Assembly (NCBI GenBank): GCA_041652575.1
Contig: JBAZHC010000014.1
Location: forward strand, 37,927 to 101,926
Source of the DNA: Phycisphaerae bacterium
GTDB taxonomy: Bacteria > Planctomycetota > Phycisphaerae > Sedimentisphaerales > UBA12454
Reading direction: 5' to 3'
Length of the DNA stretch: 64,000 bases
Under the pieces are notes generated by a model that did no database searches, was not told where the DNA came from, and worked only from the letters and a program-made list of their open reading frames with translations. The position numbers and the translations under genes are program-made. Below are positions 24,344 to 33,664 of the stretch, piece by piece (position 1 is the stretch's first letter; each line of letters begins with the position of its first letter).

Positions 24344-25954
24344 TTAGTGTTTGAAATGTCTTTTTCCTGTAAAGACCATAGCGATGCCGTATTTATCCGC
24401 CGCTGCGATAACTTCGTCATCTTTCTTTGACCCGCCGGGCTGGATTATACAGGCAACTCCGTGCTTTGCGGCCTGGTCGATATTATCAGGGAATGGGAAG
24501 AACGCATCGCTGCCCATCGCACAGCCTTTCGGGTCCTCGGCTGAATTTTTGAAAGCGATAAAGCCGGACTCGACACGGTTCATCTGTCCTGCGCCGACGC
24601 CGATAAGTCTTCTGTCTTTTACGAGCGTAATTGTATTGCTCTTTACGTGCTTTGCGCAAATCCATGCGATTCGCAAATCTTCAAGCTGTTCCTTGTTCGG
24701 TTTTACCTTTGTCGGATAGGTCAGCAGGGCGGGTTCCCAGCCGATAAGGTCTCTGTCCTGCAGCAGCATACCGCCGACGATGCAGCGGACATCGAATTCG
24801 CCGCAGTTGATTTTTGCCCTGTCGATTGCCGATGTTGACATAAGCCTCACGCGTTTGCCCCATGGCTTGAGAGTCCTGATTGTTTCAAGTGCGTCGTCGT
24901 CGAATCCCGGCGCGATTATAACTTCGGCGAAGAATCCGGCAGCACCTTTTGCTTTGCCGAACCGTGAATAAGATTCCATTACCGTCGTGGCAAGGTTCTT
25001 ATCGACCTTTCTGTTCAGAGCGATAATTCCACCGAATGCGCTTGTAACATCTGTTTCGTAAGCTTTTTGATATGCCTTGTGAATATCGTCATCGATTGCG
25101 CAGCCGCAGGGATTAAGATGTTTTACAACAATCGCCGCCGGCTCGGCGAATTCCTTTACAAGCTCGAATGCCGCATTAACATCGAGCAGATTATTGAAGC
25201 TTATCTGCGTTTCGTCTTCCATAATTTTCGCAGATGACACATTTACCTCTTCGTTTGCCGGAAGTTTATAAAACGCTCCGCTCTGATGAGGATTTTCGCC
25301 GTAACGCAGTTCCTTCACTTTTGACAGGGCGATGCTTATTCTTTCCGGATACCTTACGCCTGCCTGTTTATTGAGATATTTCGATATCGCGGCATCGTAA
25401 CCTGCCGTCAGGCCGAACGCGATTCTTGCGAAATCGCTTCTCGTTTTTTCGCTTACGGAACCGCCGCTTGCCTTCATCTCCGCGATTACTTTTTCGTACT
25501 GGCAGGAGCTTGTAACTACCGTAACAAATTTATGATTTTTCGCAGCCGAACGAACCATGCTTGGGCCACCGATGTCTATATTTTCAATCGCGTCTTCGAA
25601 TTTGCAGCCGGGTTTGGCGACAGTTTGTTCGAATGGATAAAGATTGATGCAGACCATATCAATCGGCTCGATGCCGTGCTTTTTCATCGCTGCCTGATGT
25701 TCGGTGTTATCGCGGATACTCAACAGCCCGCCGTGGATTTTCGGATGAAGTGTCTTTACTCTGCCGTCCATCATTTCAGGAAAGCCGGTCACCGAATCTA
25801 TACTGACAACATTTACACCGGCGAGAGCAAGTGCCTTGGCTGTTCCGCCGGTACTGATGATTTTTACGCCCATTGCCGAAAGATTTTTTGCAAAATCGAC
25901 AATACCTGCTTTATCCGATACGCTGATTAGTGCCGTCCTGACTTTCACATCCAT
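24344..25954 (-). CDS. purH: Bifunctional AICAR formyltransferase/IMP cyclohydrolase
   Basis: A 536-residue enzyme for the last two steps of purine synthesis (AICAR to FAICAR to IMP). The N-terminal IMP cyclohydrolase domain (about 1-200) starts with TALISVSDKAGIVDFAK and has the STGGTAKAL loop; the formyltransferase domain follows, with LRYGENPHQSGAFY, VVKHLNPCGCA and, near the end, GSDAFFPFPDNIDQAAKHG and IIQPGGSKKDDEVI. AAGGAG is positioned before the ATG. It is the last gene of a minus-strand run whose other members (HEAT, small protein, PQQ propeller) are unrelated in function. Confidence 0.96.
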   Translation of the reverse strand: MDVKVRTALISVSDKAGIVDFAKNLSAMGVKIISTGGTAKALALAGVNVVSIDSVTGFPEMMDGRVKTLHPKIHGGLLSIRDNTEHQAAMKKHGIEPIDMVCINLYPFEQTVAKPGCKFEDAIENIDIGGPSMVRSAAKNHKFVTVVTSSCQYEKVIAEMKASGGSVSEKTRSDFARIAFGLTAGYDAAISKYLNKQAGVRYPERISIALSKVKELRYGENPHQSGAFYKLPANEEVNVSSAKIMEDETQISFNNLLDVNAAFELVKEFAEPAAIVVKHLNPCGCAIDDDIHKAYQKAYETDVTSAFGGIIALNRKVDKNLATTVMESYSRFGKAKGAAGFFAEVIIAPGFDDDALETIRTLKPWGKRVRLMSTSAIDRAKINCGEFDVRCIVGGMLLQDRDLIGWEPALLTYPTKVKPNKEQLEDLRIAWICAKHVKSNTITLVKDRRLIGVGAGQMNRVESGFIAFKNSAEDPKGCAMGSDAFFPFPDNIDQAAKHGVACIIQPGGSKKDDEVIAAADKYGIAMVFTGKRHFKH

Positions 25955-25985
25955 TTGATTTTTCCTTCTCCTTAAGGTTATGGTT

Positions 25986-27059
25986 TTATTTTTTTATGGG
26001 CTTAATGCATGAAATGCTTTTGTCTTCCATGATATATATGCTCGAGTCGTATGTATTAACCGCAAAACTGGTTACGGAAGCGAAATTGATAGTATAAGTC
26101 TTTTTGGCCTGTTTATTGTCCATAACGGTACATATATTATTTTTGTCAAGGATATAAGCGGTATCGTTATCCTGTGCCAGTAAATCAAACCCGTCGGCTA
26201 AAAGCCATAATTGTTTTCCGCTGTTCGCGTCGATTGCGTAAAGACCTTTGCCCTGTGCGTATTGATAGACAACTGTTTCAGTCGCTCTTGCGGAAGTCAG
26301 AAGTGCGGAACCGGCATGGAATTCCCACATCTTCTCGCCGCTGCCGGCGCTAAGTTTATAAAGATTTGTGTCTTTGCCGCTTGCATAGAGCCAGTCGGAA
26401 ATTCCGGTCAAAGGCGTCATAATCGCTCCAACCGCATCAAACTGCCATATACGTTTCGGTGTGGAAGTATCCATACATATTATATTACCGCCCTGGGTAG
26501 CGAAAAACACGGAGCGGTCGGTTGCGAGAACACTTGTAATAACTGATTTGTTGTCAGCGCTTGCCTTGAAATTTTCGTGTTCGCCATTAGGGTCCAGAAC
26601 ATGCAGCACTTTATCCATACCGGCCAGATAAAAATGTGATGCGTTCACTGCCGCCGGCGCAGATACTGAAAACGACATTTTTTTTCTGTAAAGCTCGGCG
26701 CCTTGCTGCAGGCCAATCGCGACAAGATTATTTGCAGCGACTATATAGACGGTATTGTTGTAAACCGTCGGCTCTGAAACAGGCAGGTTCTTTATTGCGA
26801 CAGGAATACCGAAATGCAGTTGGCCCGTGTTCCTGTCCAGACAGAACAAATAATTGCTGTCGGTTAAAATGTATAAATAATCGCCGATGACGGTTATTTT
26901 CTGAATCTTCTCTTTCGGATTCAGCGAGACGGCATTTTGCCAGACAGTTGCGAGCTTTGCCTGGCCAAGCAGTTGTTCACTTATAGCCGCGCCGGAGTTT
27001 GATGGCAGAACTGTTAAAAAAACAAAAGTAAGCAGTACAGTTAAATAAAGATTTCTCAA
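25986..27059 (-). CDS. Exported PQQ-type beta-propeller protein
   Basis: A 357-residue protein with a signal peptide (about 1-24, YLTVLLTFVFLTVLPSNSGA). The mature part is a string of PQQ-like blades: DYLYILTDSNYLFCLDRNTG, VFFATQGGNIICMDTSTPKR, ASGKDTNLYKLSAGSGEKMW and AIDANSGKQLW. Such eight-bladed propellers occur in BamB, quinoprotein dehydrogenases and scaffold proteins; nothing here shows cofactor binding, so a scaffold role is likelier. No lipobox is seen, which argues against BamB itself. Co-directional with neighbours but spaced by about 30 bases from both. Confidence 0.8.
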   Translation of the reverse strand: MRNLYLTVLLTFVFLTVLPSNSGAAISEQLLGQAKLATVWQNAVSLNPKEKIQKITVIGDYLYILTDSNYLFCLDRNTGQLHFGIPVAIKNLPVSEPTVYNNTVYIVAANNLVAIGLQQGAELYRKKMSFSVSAPAAVNASHFYLAGMDKVLHVLDPNGEHENFKASADNKSVITSVLATDRSVFFATQGGNIICMDTSTPKRIWQFDAVGAIMTPLTGISDWLYASGKDTNLYKLSAGSGEKMWEFHAGSALLTSARATETVVYQYAQGKGLYAIDANSGKQLWLLADGFDLLAQDNDTAYILDKNNICTVMDNKQAKKTYTINFASVTSFAVNTYDSSIYIMEDKSISCIKPIKK

Positions 27060-27096
27060 CGTCTTTCTCCATGAAAATTAGACAGCACCGGGACAA

Positions 27097-27396
27097 TTAT
27101 TCTACGGAATTAACATATTCACAAAGGTCTACGCCAAATCGCTTTTCAAACAGTTTCATCTGTTCGATTCTTTCTATGTCGTCGTTAATGCGGTTTGCCA
27201 GTTTAAATATGTAAGGCTTGCCTTCCAGGCGGTTCTTCAAATCCTGATACATCGGTTCCCATTTACCGCCGTAAAGCTGACTTTTAAGAACTATCAGCAT
27301 TTTATGTTCGGTCGAAAGACCCTTGACGAAATCCGCCACTGCGTTTTTACGTTTTTTCTCGTCAATTTTACCGGTTTTTTCGGTAATTTTAGCCAT
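27097..27396 (-). CDS. Small basic protein of unknown function
   Basis: 99 residues from ATG 27396: a lysine-rich N-terminus (AKITEKTGKIDEKKRKNAVA) followed by a compact, probably helical region with KGLSTEHKMLIVLKSQLYGG and ending in FEKRFGVDLCEYVNSVE. I do not recognise a family. The frame stays open further upstream, but that stretch translates the dispersed inverted repeat at 27420-27512, so I take the shorter form. It stands between the HEAT and PQQ-propeller genes on the same strand. Confidence 0.6.
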   Translation of the reverse strand: MAKITEKTGKIDEKKRKNAVADFVKGLSTEHKMLIVLKSQLYGGKWEPMYQDLKNRLEGKPYIFKLANRINDDIERIEQMKLFEKRFGVDLCEYVNSVE

Positions 27397-27419
27397 AGCA
27401 TTCTGCGTTTTCCGTTTAT

Positions 27420-27512
27420 CGGTTGCGATGCTCGTTTCGTATATCGTCTTACGGTTGCGTCTGGTTTCCGACGCTATTACGATAAACGTAACCGATACGA
27501 GCGTCGTAACCG
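27420..27512. repeat. Dispersed inverted repeat A, copy 1
   Basis: Left arm 27420-27439 (CGGTTGCGATGCTCGTTTCG) and right arm 27493-27512 are inverted with 17 of 20 positions matching, loop 53 bases. A second copy is at 33505-33569. Both copies lie just upstream of a minus-strand gene. Confidence 0.8.
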
Positions 27513-27532
27513 AAACCGTTTCACGTAAAATT

Positions 27533-29302
27533 CTACATTCTCGCCTGGTCAAGAATCAGGTCTTTAACCCTTCTGCTCGGCAGGTTCAACGCTCCAAATG
27601 CCGTAGCAGCGGACGACCGCAGCTCCTGGTTAATTTCCCGTGATTCCACGATTTTATAAATCTGGTCTATCTGGCTGTCGAGCAGCAGGTTGGCGTTCAC
27701 TTTTGCTGATATCGTCAGAGAATCAAAGCTCGAAATTCTTATCTCAATCGAATGTTCCTCTTTCAGTGCCGAATCAGCGATAGCCCTTTGTGCGTCTGGA
27801 CTCGATATATATGCCAGTATCTGACAGGAAACGATTTTTATTTCATCTCGTGTATCTTCTGTCGCCTTTACGAGTGCATCCAGTGCGCCGGCCAGGTTGA
27901 TCACAGTATTTCGTGTCTCAGCCAGTTTCAGCATTGCCTGGGCTGACCGAATCGCATAGTTATCAGCCGTTTCTTTCGGCCAGTTCGCGTCAGCCTGTGA
28001 GGTAATCGCTCCGACCAGACCATTAACGACCAGTTCGCTTTCAGCGAATTTCTCGGCCGGTTCCGCCATTGCCAGTGCTATCGCGGCACTGTACCTGACG
28101 GATCTGTCGTTGAAAGATAAGGCTTCGATGAGCGGCTGTGAAGTTTTCAGTCTGAACATAAGCGATTTCTCGCCGGCATTCTTGGCCAAAGCTTCGACTG
28201 TGCCAAGGGCTATAACACTGTCGTTGTCCTTTACCGCCCGCTCAAGAGCTTCGTGAAGATATTCCGGCCCTGCGGTTGTCGCATAAGTCATCGCATCGGC
28301 ATGACCCTGGCCGAAATATTCAGGATATTCGATGCTCTTGCCATCCATCCGGAAAAATGATGCCAGCCATAACGAGATGGCTTTTCCAAAATCCTTATCG
28401 GCTCGCAATGACCATTCGCAGAGGCGCATTGTCATAAGCTCATGAAAACATATCTTTTTTACTGCCTGACGTGTCAATCTGGCGTTCTGTTTGTCCCAGA
28501 ACCATATATTTACACTGTTTCCTTCGTCAACAGGTGCAAGGGACTGGGCCTTGTAATAGTAATTTTCCGCTATTGCAAAGAACAGCTCTGCCGCGCTTTT
28601 ACCGGCACTGGCAGAATCGATTTGATTTATAGACTCAACCGCGAGATTTCTAAGCTGTTCAGAATTATCGTTTTCGGCAATATACTTAAGATATCCGAGC
28701 GCCTCAGGATATCCGATTTTACCGAGAGCCTTTATAACTTCTCCTTTTACTACCACGCTGTCCATCGCCAGTGATGCCGTCAGAGGTCTTACAGCGGCCC
28801 TTCCCATTTCGGGCAGGGCAGTGGTAATATTGACAAATTCCTCTTTCCTCTGTTCGTCCGCCATCGCGTCGAGCATATATGGTATTGCGTATTCGCCGGC
28901 GTTGCGGAGTCTTTCTATAGCGGTGTATTTGCCGCGAACGGTACCGCTTAGCCTTTTGATTTCCTCTGTTATGATTTCAGGGTCGGTGCGGCGAATCATT
29001 CGGCCGCTTTCGATAATATCGAGAATCTTCGCCGCAAGGGGGGCAAGTTCGGGATTGTCTGCCTGAACACGCACAAGAATTGCATAGCCTCGCGGATTAT
29101 CTTCGCTTAACTGGAGCAGTTTTAGCGGGTCGGGATTGTTACTGTCAATAATCTTCTGTGCAAAACCCGCTGCAAGGTCGAATCGGCCTATTACCGTATA
29201 ATGTAAAAAATCATTCCAATCATCTTCGAGCGATTGACCCTTCACAATAAGCGGATTAAGTAAAATACATAGTCCAAAAAACACCAAAAAACTTTTACTC
29301 AT
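27533..29302 (-). CDS. Exported HEAT-repeat protein
   Basis: About 589 residues from ATG 29302, chosen because it begins a clear signal peptide (SKSFLVFFGLCILLNPLIVKG) and is preceded by GGAG. The mature protein is built of HEAT-like helical pairs, for instance MGRAAVRPLTASLAMDSVVV, KGEVIKALGKIGYPEALGYL and SVRYSAAIALAMAEPAEKFA. Such proteins act as protein-binding scaffolds; no enzymatic motif is present. First gene of the minus-strand run to purH, with a strong promoter at 29397-29424. Downstream comes the inverted repeat A copy 1. Confidence 0.75.
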   Translation of the reverse strand: MSKSFLVFFGLCILLNPLIVKGQSLEDDWNDFLHYTVIGRFDLAAGFAQKIIDSNNPDPLKLLQLSEDNPRGYAILVRVQADNPELAPLAAKILDIIESGRMIRRTDPEIITEEIKRLSGTVRGKYTAIERLRNAGEYAIPYMLDAMADEQRKEEFVNITTALPEMGRAAVRPLTASLAMDSVVVKGEVIKALGKIGYPEALGYLKYIAENDNSEQLRNLAVESINQIDSASAGKSAAELFFAIAENYYYKAQSLAPVDEGNSVNIWFWDKQNARLTRQAVKKICFHELMTMRLCEWSLRADKDFGKAISLWLASFFRMDGKSIEYPEYFGQGHADAMTYATTAGPEYLHEALERAVKDNDSVIALGTVEALAKNAGEKSLMFRLKTSQPLIEALSFNDRSVRYSAAIALAMAEPAEKFAESELVVNGLVGAITSQADANWPKETADNYAIRSAQAMLKLAETRNTVINLAGALDALVKATEDTRDEIKIVSCQILAYISSPDAQRAIADSALKEEHSIEIRISSFDSLTISAKVNANLLLDSQIDQIYKIVESREINQELRSSAATAFGALNLPSRRVKDLILDQARM

Positions 29303-29396
29303 CTGTAAATCTCCAAACCTATGCTGCACCTGCTCATAAGGCGCCAAAAACAAACAGACAATAAAGACCATTAAAGAACCATTTCTAATATAACCG

Positions 29397-29424
29397 ATTA
29401 TAAATTATAAGACTTAACTGTCAA
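29397..29424 (-). promoter_or_regulatory. Consensus promoter of the HEAT-protein gene
   Basis: Minus strand TTGACA (29424-29419) and TATAAT (29402-29397), both perfect hexamers, spacer 16 bases. Predicted start near 29390, about 88 bases before ATG 29302. Confidence 0.75.
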
Positions 29425-29425
29425 T

Positions 29426-29462
29426 AAAAAAGCCTCTTATACGGTAGTCATTTGGCTTTTTT
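29426..29462. repeat. AAAAAAGCC/GGCTTTTTT inverted repeat between divergent genes
   Basis: A 9-bp stem with a 19-base loop and T-run on either strand. It has the form of a weak terminator but lies between two divergent genes, directly beside the -35 box of the HEAT gene. It could insulate the GspE-like gene, attenuate its leader, or end a short unannotated RNA. Confidence 0.45.
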
Positions 29463-29528
29463 TGTTGCACTATCTTGTCTTGTTTATTAGGATTAACGAG
29501 AATTTAACTTTGTGAGGAGTGACAAAGT

Positions 29529-31079
29529 TTGGGACTACTTGCTGTGACAGGATTGTTGTTTAGCCCGATCAAGGTGATATTCCTTGTTTTCTGGTTCTAT
29601 TTATGTATGTATTTGATTCAGCGCCTCGAGTTTAGCCCACTCATCAGCAACCGTTTGAAAGTATGGACAAACGTATTAATGCTGGTTGCAGCACCGGTTG
29701 TACTGCTCTTGGCCTTTGCCTGGGCTGTCTTTAAGAAAGTAGAGCAAACCGGGGCCACGATTTCTGAAGCGGCAGTTGCTACTTTTGGCCACGCCATACA
29801 GGCCATTAAGCGTACAAAAATTGCAGGTGCAAGGGGCAGTTCTTCAATCATACTTCTCGACCCTTCCGGCAAGAGTATTAATGAGGTTTACGGCAGCAAA
29901 TCTGATGATAAAAATAATGATGCAAAACAGATAGTTGCCGTTGCCGAACGCCTGATAGGCGATGCTGTGAATATGCTGGCCAGTGATATACTTATCAACC
30001 CGGCCGAAAATCTTGAATATGACATAAGATTCAGAATTGACGGCGTATTGAGTCCTTATAAGAAAATTGATTCCAGTGTCTGCGGTGCCGTGGTCAACAG
30101 CATAAAAGCGATTTCGGGAATGGACATATCGGAAAAACGCCGGCCGCAGGACGGCGCTTTTGTCGCCAAGGTGCCTGACGGTACGGTATCATTTCGTGTC
30201 GCAAGCGCAGGCATATTGCACGGCGAAAAACTTTCTATAAGGGTATTGAACCAGAAGCTCGCGCCTCAGACTCTGCCTGAAATCGGAATGGATGAACATA
30301 CCTGTCAGATTGTAAGGAATGTTTTAGCCAAAGAGTCCGGAATGATACTTATTTGCGGTCCGACAGGCAGCGGCAAAAGCACTACGCTTTACGCGATGCT
30401 ACGGGAGATAGATTTTTACACGAGAAATGTGATTACGATTGAGGACCCGGTCGAATATGTACTGGCAGGTGCAGGCCAGATTGAAGTAAACCCAAAAGCG
30501 GATATTACCTTCGCAAAAGCGCTTCGAAGCATATTAAGACAGGACCCGGATGTGATTTGCATCGGTGAAATTCGTGATGAGGAAACGGCGTCGATTGCCT
30601 TGAAGGCGTCTCAGACAGGCCATATGGTTTTGGCTACTTTGCACAGCAGCAGCAATAATGCTTCACTGGTACGTCTTCTTGACCTCGGTATCAGTCCTTT
30701 GCTGATGGCATCAGGTCTTGACCTTGTAATTTCGCAGAGGCTTGTCAGGAAACTTTGTAATAACTGCAAAACAACCGCCAGGCTGAGTGACACACAAATA
30801 AAAACTTTGCAGCAGAGAGGTATCGATCCTTCCACAATATACGACCCGGTCGGCTGCGGCAAATGCAGCAATACCGGCTTTAAGGGAAGAATCGGAGTTT
30901 TTGACGTTATGGTTATTAATAACGAAATCAAAAATAAGATTTCGATGGGCCAGATTACCGTTGCAAGCAGTATGAAAGATGACGAGCATATGAAATCCAA
31001 CCTGCAGAAACAGGCGATGAAACACGCTATGAACGGTATTGTATCTATCGATGAGGCTAAAAAAGTGACGTCTAATTAA
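29529..31079 (+). CDS. Membrane-anchored GspE/PilB-family ATPase
   Basis: A 516-residue type II secretion/type IV pilus ATPase homologue. Walker A ICGPTGSGKSTT is near 275-286, the Asp box VITIEDPVEYV near 300, Walker B VICIGEIRDEETA near 340 with the following HMVLATLHSS. Two CxxC pairs (LCNNCK and CGKCSNTGF) form the usual zinc site. Unusually the N-terminus is not the N1/MshEN domain but two predicted membrane helices (about 10-30 and 46-68). The start is TTG 29529 with GAGGAG about 10 bases upstream. It lacks neighbouring secretin, GspF or pilin genes; a CvpA-like broken gene follows 8 bases later. Confidence 0.85.
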   Translation: MGLLAVTGLLFSPIKVIFLVFWFYLCMYLIQRLEFSPLISNRLKVWTNVLMLVAAPVVLLLAFAWAVFKKVEQTGATISEAAVATFGHAIQAIKRTKIAGARGSSSIILLDPSGKSINEVYGSKSDDKNNDAKQIVAVAERLIGDAVNMLASDILINPAENLEYDIRFRIDGVLSPYKKIDSSVCGAVVNSIKAISGMDISEKRRPQDGAFVAKVPDGTVSFRVASAGILHGEKLSIRVLNQKLAPQTLPEIGMDEHTCQIVRNVLAKESGMILICGPTGSGKSTTLYAMLREIDFYTRNVITIEDPVEYVLAGAGQIEVNPKADITFAKALRSILRQDPDVICIGEIRDEETASIALKASQTGHMVLATLHSSSNNASLVRLLDLGISPLLMASGLDLVISQRLVRKLCNNCKTTARLSDTQIKTLQQRGIDPSTIYDPVGCGKCSNTGFKGRIGVFDVMVINNEIKNKISMGQITVASSMKDDEHMKSNLQKQAMKHAMNGIVSIDEAKKVTSN

Positions 31080-31087
31080 GGCTGAAT

Positions 31088-31765
31088 ATGACAGGAATAA
31101 TTTCATTAATAGTTGCGGCTTTGTTCGGGCTTTGGGGATATAAAAAACGGCTTTTCCCTGCCTGGTCATTTGCGTTTAACGTTATTATTGCTGTTTATCT
31201 CGGCGTTATGCTGACCCCGAATATCCTTGAATCGGCGGGGGGGCTGCTTGATTAGCTCGGCTCGTACGCCAACGTTACGGCTATGGTTGTATTGGCGGTT
31301 CTTTACTTTGTTATTGCCCAGTCTTTAAGTACCATTTACCTGACGGGCACTTATTGCATATCATTTCACAAAATGGTCGATAACGGAGGCGGAGTAATTT
31401 TAGGCTTTGCCGGCGGATTGCTAATCGCCAATTTCGTCCTTTTTTCCATAGCGGCATCGCCTTTGAAGGAGATTTCTTCAATTTCAAAATGCCTGCCGGC
31501 CGGTATGGAAAAATCATCCGGCAAACATGTTATCAATGCCTGCCGATTTGTTTCCGGTTGTTCATTACAATACGGCGATAAAAACATAGCGAAAGCTATT
31601 GAGATTATCAGCAGAACTGCATGTACAAATCAGCCACAGCCGAAAATAGTCGTACCGAAAATAGTTGCGCCGAAGCCTAAATTGCCTGATTCAAACCAGA
31701 CATCGCCATCCATAAAGAAAACTATCATAAAAGATAATGATGCAATTTTTGAGTTGAAGAAATAA
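31088..31765 (+). pseudogene. CvpA-like membrane protein gene interrupted by an in-frame TAG
   Basis: Reading from ATG 31088 gives a 55-residue hydrophobic start (TGIISLIVAALFGLWGYKKR and AFNVIIAVYLGVMLTPNIL), then TAG at 31253-31255, then in the same frame LGSYANVTAMVVLAVLYFV and VDNGGGVILGFAGGLLIANF. With the stop ignored the product would be 225 residues with four membrane helices and a proline/lysine-rich tail, the layout of CvpA/colicin-V-production-family proteins. Nothing is missing and the frame does not shift, so a single base change explains the break. It may be a recent pseudogene, a sequencing error or a readthrough case; a restart at ATG 31283 would give only the second half. Confidence 0.7.
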
Positions 31766-31854
31766 ACATTAGGGCAGATTTAATCCTTTATCGATTTATA
31801 ACCTGATTTTTCGCCCCCTATCGATAGTCCTATAATATATGTTATGTTTCATTC

Positions 31855-31873
31855 GCCTTTTTCTTAAAAAGGC
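31855..31873. repeat. Small hairpin between convergent genes
   Basis: GCCTTTTT, loop CTT, AAAAAGGC: an 8-bp stem between the CvpA-like gene and the convergent TPR gene. No T-tract follows it, so it is at most a weak terminator. Confidence 0.4.
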
Positions 31874-31902
31874 TTCAGGTGCCATATAATAAGGTTATTT
31901 GG

Positions 31903-33480
31903 CTAAACGGGCCTTTGTGACGCTATATTGACCATATCGCCTATCAGGTTCCAGCAGGCATAGGCACGGTCGATAAGCCCCATGTTCTGGAGTGTTTCGT
32001 TTAATGCCGTGTAGGTTGATTCCGTATCGAACTCCTGGAGGTGTTCTTTTCGGCTCGTTTTCAAAGCGCTCATAAACGCGGCCCTGTTGCAATACAAAAG
32101 AGCTGTTTTGTAATGCAGGTCGATAAGCCGGCTGTTGGTTTTGTTTTCTGCGTTCAGATAGGTCAATGTCCTCGATTTGTCGCCGAGTTCTGTGCAGCAA
32201 AGAATCAGCCGTGTAAGGGCCCTGTAATTTGTTTCATTTCTCTGGACAACTTCAGTGAACTTTTCGGCAGCCTGTTTGTATTTCCTGTATTTCATTAAAA
32301 TTGTGCCCAGGGCGTATCCGACCGAAAGATTCTCGGGATTTTCCGAATACTCTTTTTCAAAGGTCTCCAGTGCGATTCTGTCGGATTTTTGCTTGTCGAA
32401 TTCCGTCCCGGTCGCGGCGCTCAATCTTAATCTCGCCGCTTCGGCGAATAATATACAGCTATTCTGCGCTATCGCGGCAGAGAGACTCAGTGTTGCGTAT
32501 GCCGAGTCATCGTCTCCAAGTTTTTTTTGTGCCTGCGCCAGTCCGACATACGCGTCGACGATTTCGTCGTTTATGGCAGCGGCCCTGTTAAAAAGTTCGG
32601 CGGCCATGGACATATTCGAATTGATTACGTGCAAAGAACCGAGCTTTACATAAGCCGCCAGATAGTTTGGCTCCAGTCTTATGGCTTTTTCATAGTGAAC
32701 AACCGCCTGCGCGAAATCTTCGGTTTGTTCGAAAATCTCGGCGAGCTGAACATTTAAATCCGCCGCCTCAGGCTGTTTTTCGAGAAGCTCGTTCAGATAA
32801 TCTATCGCCTGATAGGGACCCTGCTCGTCTATAATTTCCTGGACTTTTTCTTCTTCCGCCGCGGAGCTGTTGAAATTATCGGGATGTATCAGAATTGCGT
32901 TATTGAACGCCTCTGTCGCGGATTCGTAATCGCCGGTTTGCATATACAAATGCCCCAGCAGCACGAGAGTTTCTATGTCATCGGGATATTCGCTTATTTG
33001 CCTTCGATACTCCTGAATCGCCCTTTCGACCTGTCCGTTTTTATAATATATGGCGGCAAGTCTCAATCTCGGGAACTCAAGATAATTTTTGAACTTCAGG
33101 CAGTCCTGATAAAACTCTATGGCTTCAGCTTCCTTATAAAGTCTTTCGTAACAGTGTCCGAGTGCGTACAGCGCGATTGTATTATTCGGCTGTTTGCAAT
33201 AAATCGTTTGAAGGTTTTCTATCGCGCCTTTAAGGTCCGATTTCTCAAGGCAAAGCGCGGTCGCGGCCATTCTGCCGACGGCGCAGCCGGGTCTTTCGAG
33301 CAGATATTTTGCTGCTTTTTCCTCTGCCATATCGAAGCCGGCCACGGAAACCAAATCCAGAATATCGTTGATTTCATCGTAATCAGGATTTGACTTTATA
33401 ACAGTATCGATCCAGTGCCAAAGTAACCCCGGAGTATTTACAGCAATCGCCCTGCCGAGAATTTCAAGTAGTTTTGACAT
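31903..33480 (-). CDS. Cytoplasmic TPR protein
   Basis: A 525-residue protein made almost wholly of tetratricopeptide repeats, with no signal peptide or membrane helix. Clear units include IALYALGHCYERLYKEAEAI, ETLVLLGHLYMQTGDYESAT, NVQLAEIFEQTEDFAQAVVH and AAYVKLGSLHVINSNMSMAA. About ten to twelve repeats are likely. TPR arrays bind partner proteins; no enzyme domain is attached. The dispersed inverted repeat A copy 2 lies just upstream of its ATG, so its promoter is presumably within or beyond that element. Confidence 0.8.
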   Translation of the reverse strand: MSKLLEILGRAIAVNTPGLLWHWIDTVIKSNPDYDEINDILDLVSVAGFDMAEEKAAKYLLERPGCAVGRMAATALCLEKSDLKGAIENLQTIYCKQPNNTIALYALGHCYERLYKEAEAIEFYQDCLKFKNYLEFPRLRLAAIYYKNGQVERAIQEYRRQISEYPDDIETLVLLGHLYMQTGDYESATEAFNNAILIHPDNFNSSAAEEEKVQEIIDEQGPYQAIDYLNELLEKQPEAADLNVQLAEIFEQTEDFAQAVVHYEKAIRLEPNYLAAYVKLGSLHVINSNMSMAAELFNRAAAINDEIVDAYVGLAQAQKKLGDDDSAYATLSLSAAIAQNSCILFAEAARLRLSAATGTEFDKQKSDRIALETFEKEYSENPENLSVGYALGTILMKYRKYKQAAEKFTEVVQRNETNYRALTRLILCCTELGDKSRTLTYLNAENKTNSRLIDLHYKTALLYCNRAAFMSALKTSRKEHLQEFDTESTYTALNETLQNMGLIDRAYACWNLIGDMVNIASQRPV

Positions 33481-33504
33481 AGTTTCCCGTCGTCATTTGT
33501 TTGT

Positions 33505-33569
33505 CGGCTGCGATGCTCGTCTCGTCAAACGTTTCACGTTTTTTGTAACCGATACGAGTCGCGTAACCG
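33505..33569. repeat. Dispersed inverted repeat A, copy 2
   Basis: Left arm 33505-33524 (CGGCTGCGATGCTCGTCTCG) and right arm 33550-33569 (CGATACGAGTCGCGTAACCG), loop 25 bases. Corresponding arms match copy 1 (27420-27512) at most positions, while the loop differs in length and sequence. Confidence 0.75.
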
Positions 33570-33611
33570 CAACCGTTCACCGTATTTTGTATCGACTGCC
33601 CCTGGGCCTGT

Positions 33612-33664
33612 CTTAATCGTTTTGCCCAGAATTATCCTGTTTTTGGCTTAAAATCGCCATTTTT
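33612..33664 (+). repeat. Direct repeat B, left copy
   Basis: A 53-base sequence beginning CTTAATCGTTTTGCCCAGAA and matching 40605-40657 at about 45 positions with no gaps. The two copies lie in the same orientation on either side of the CheB-CheR/kinase/receiver cassette. Confidence 0.85.
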
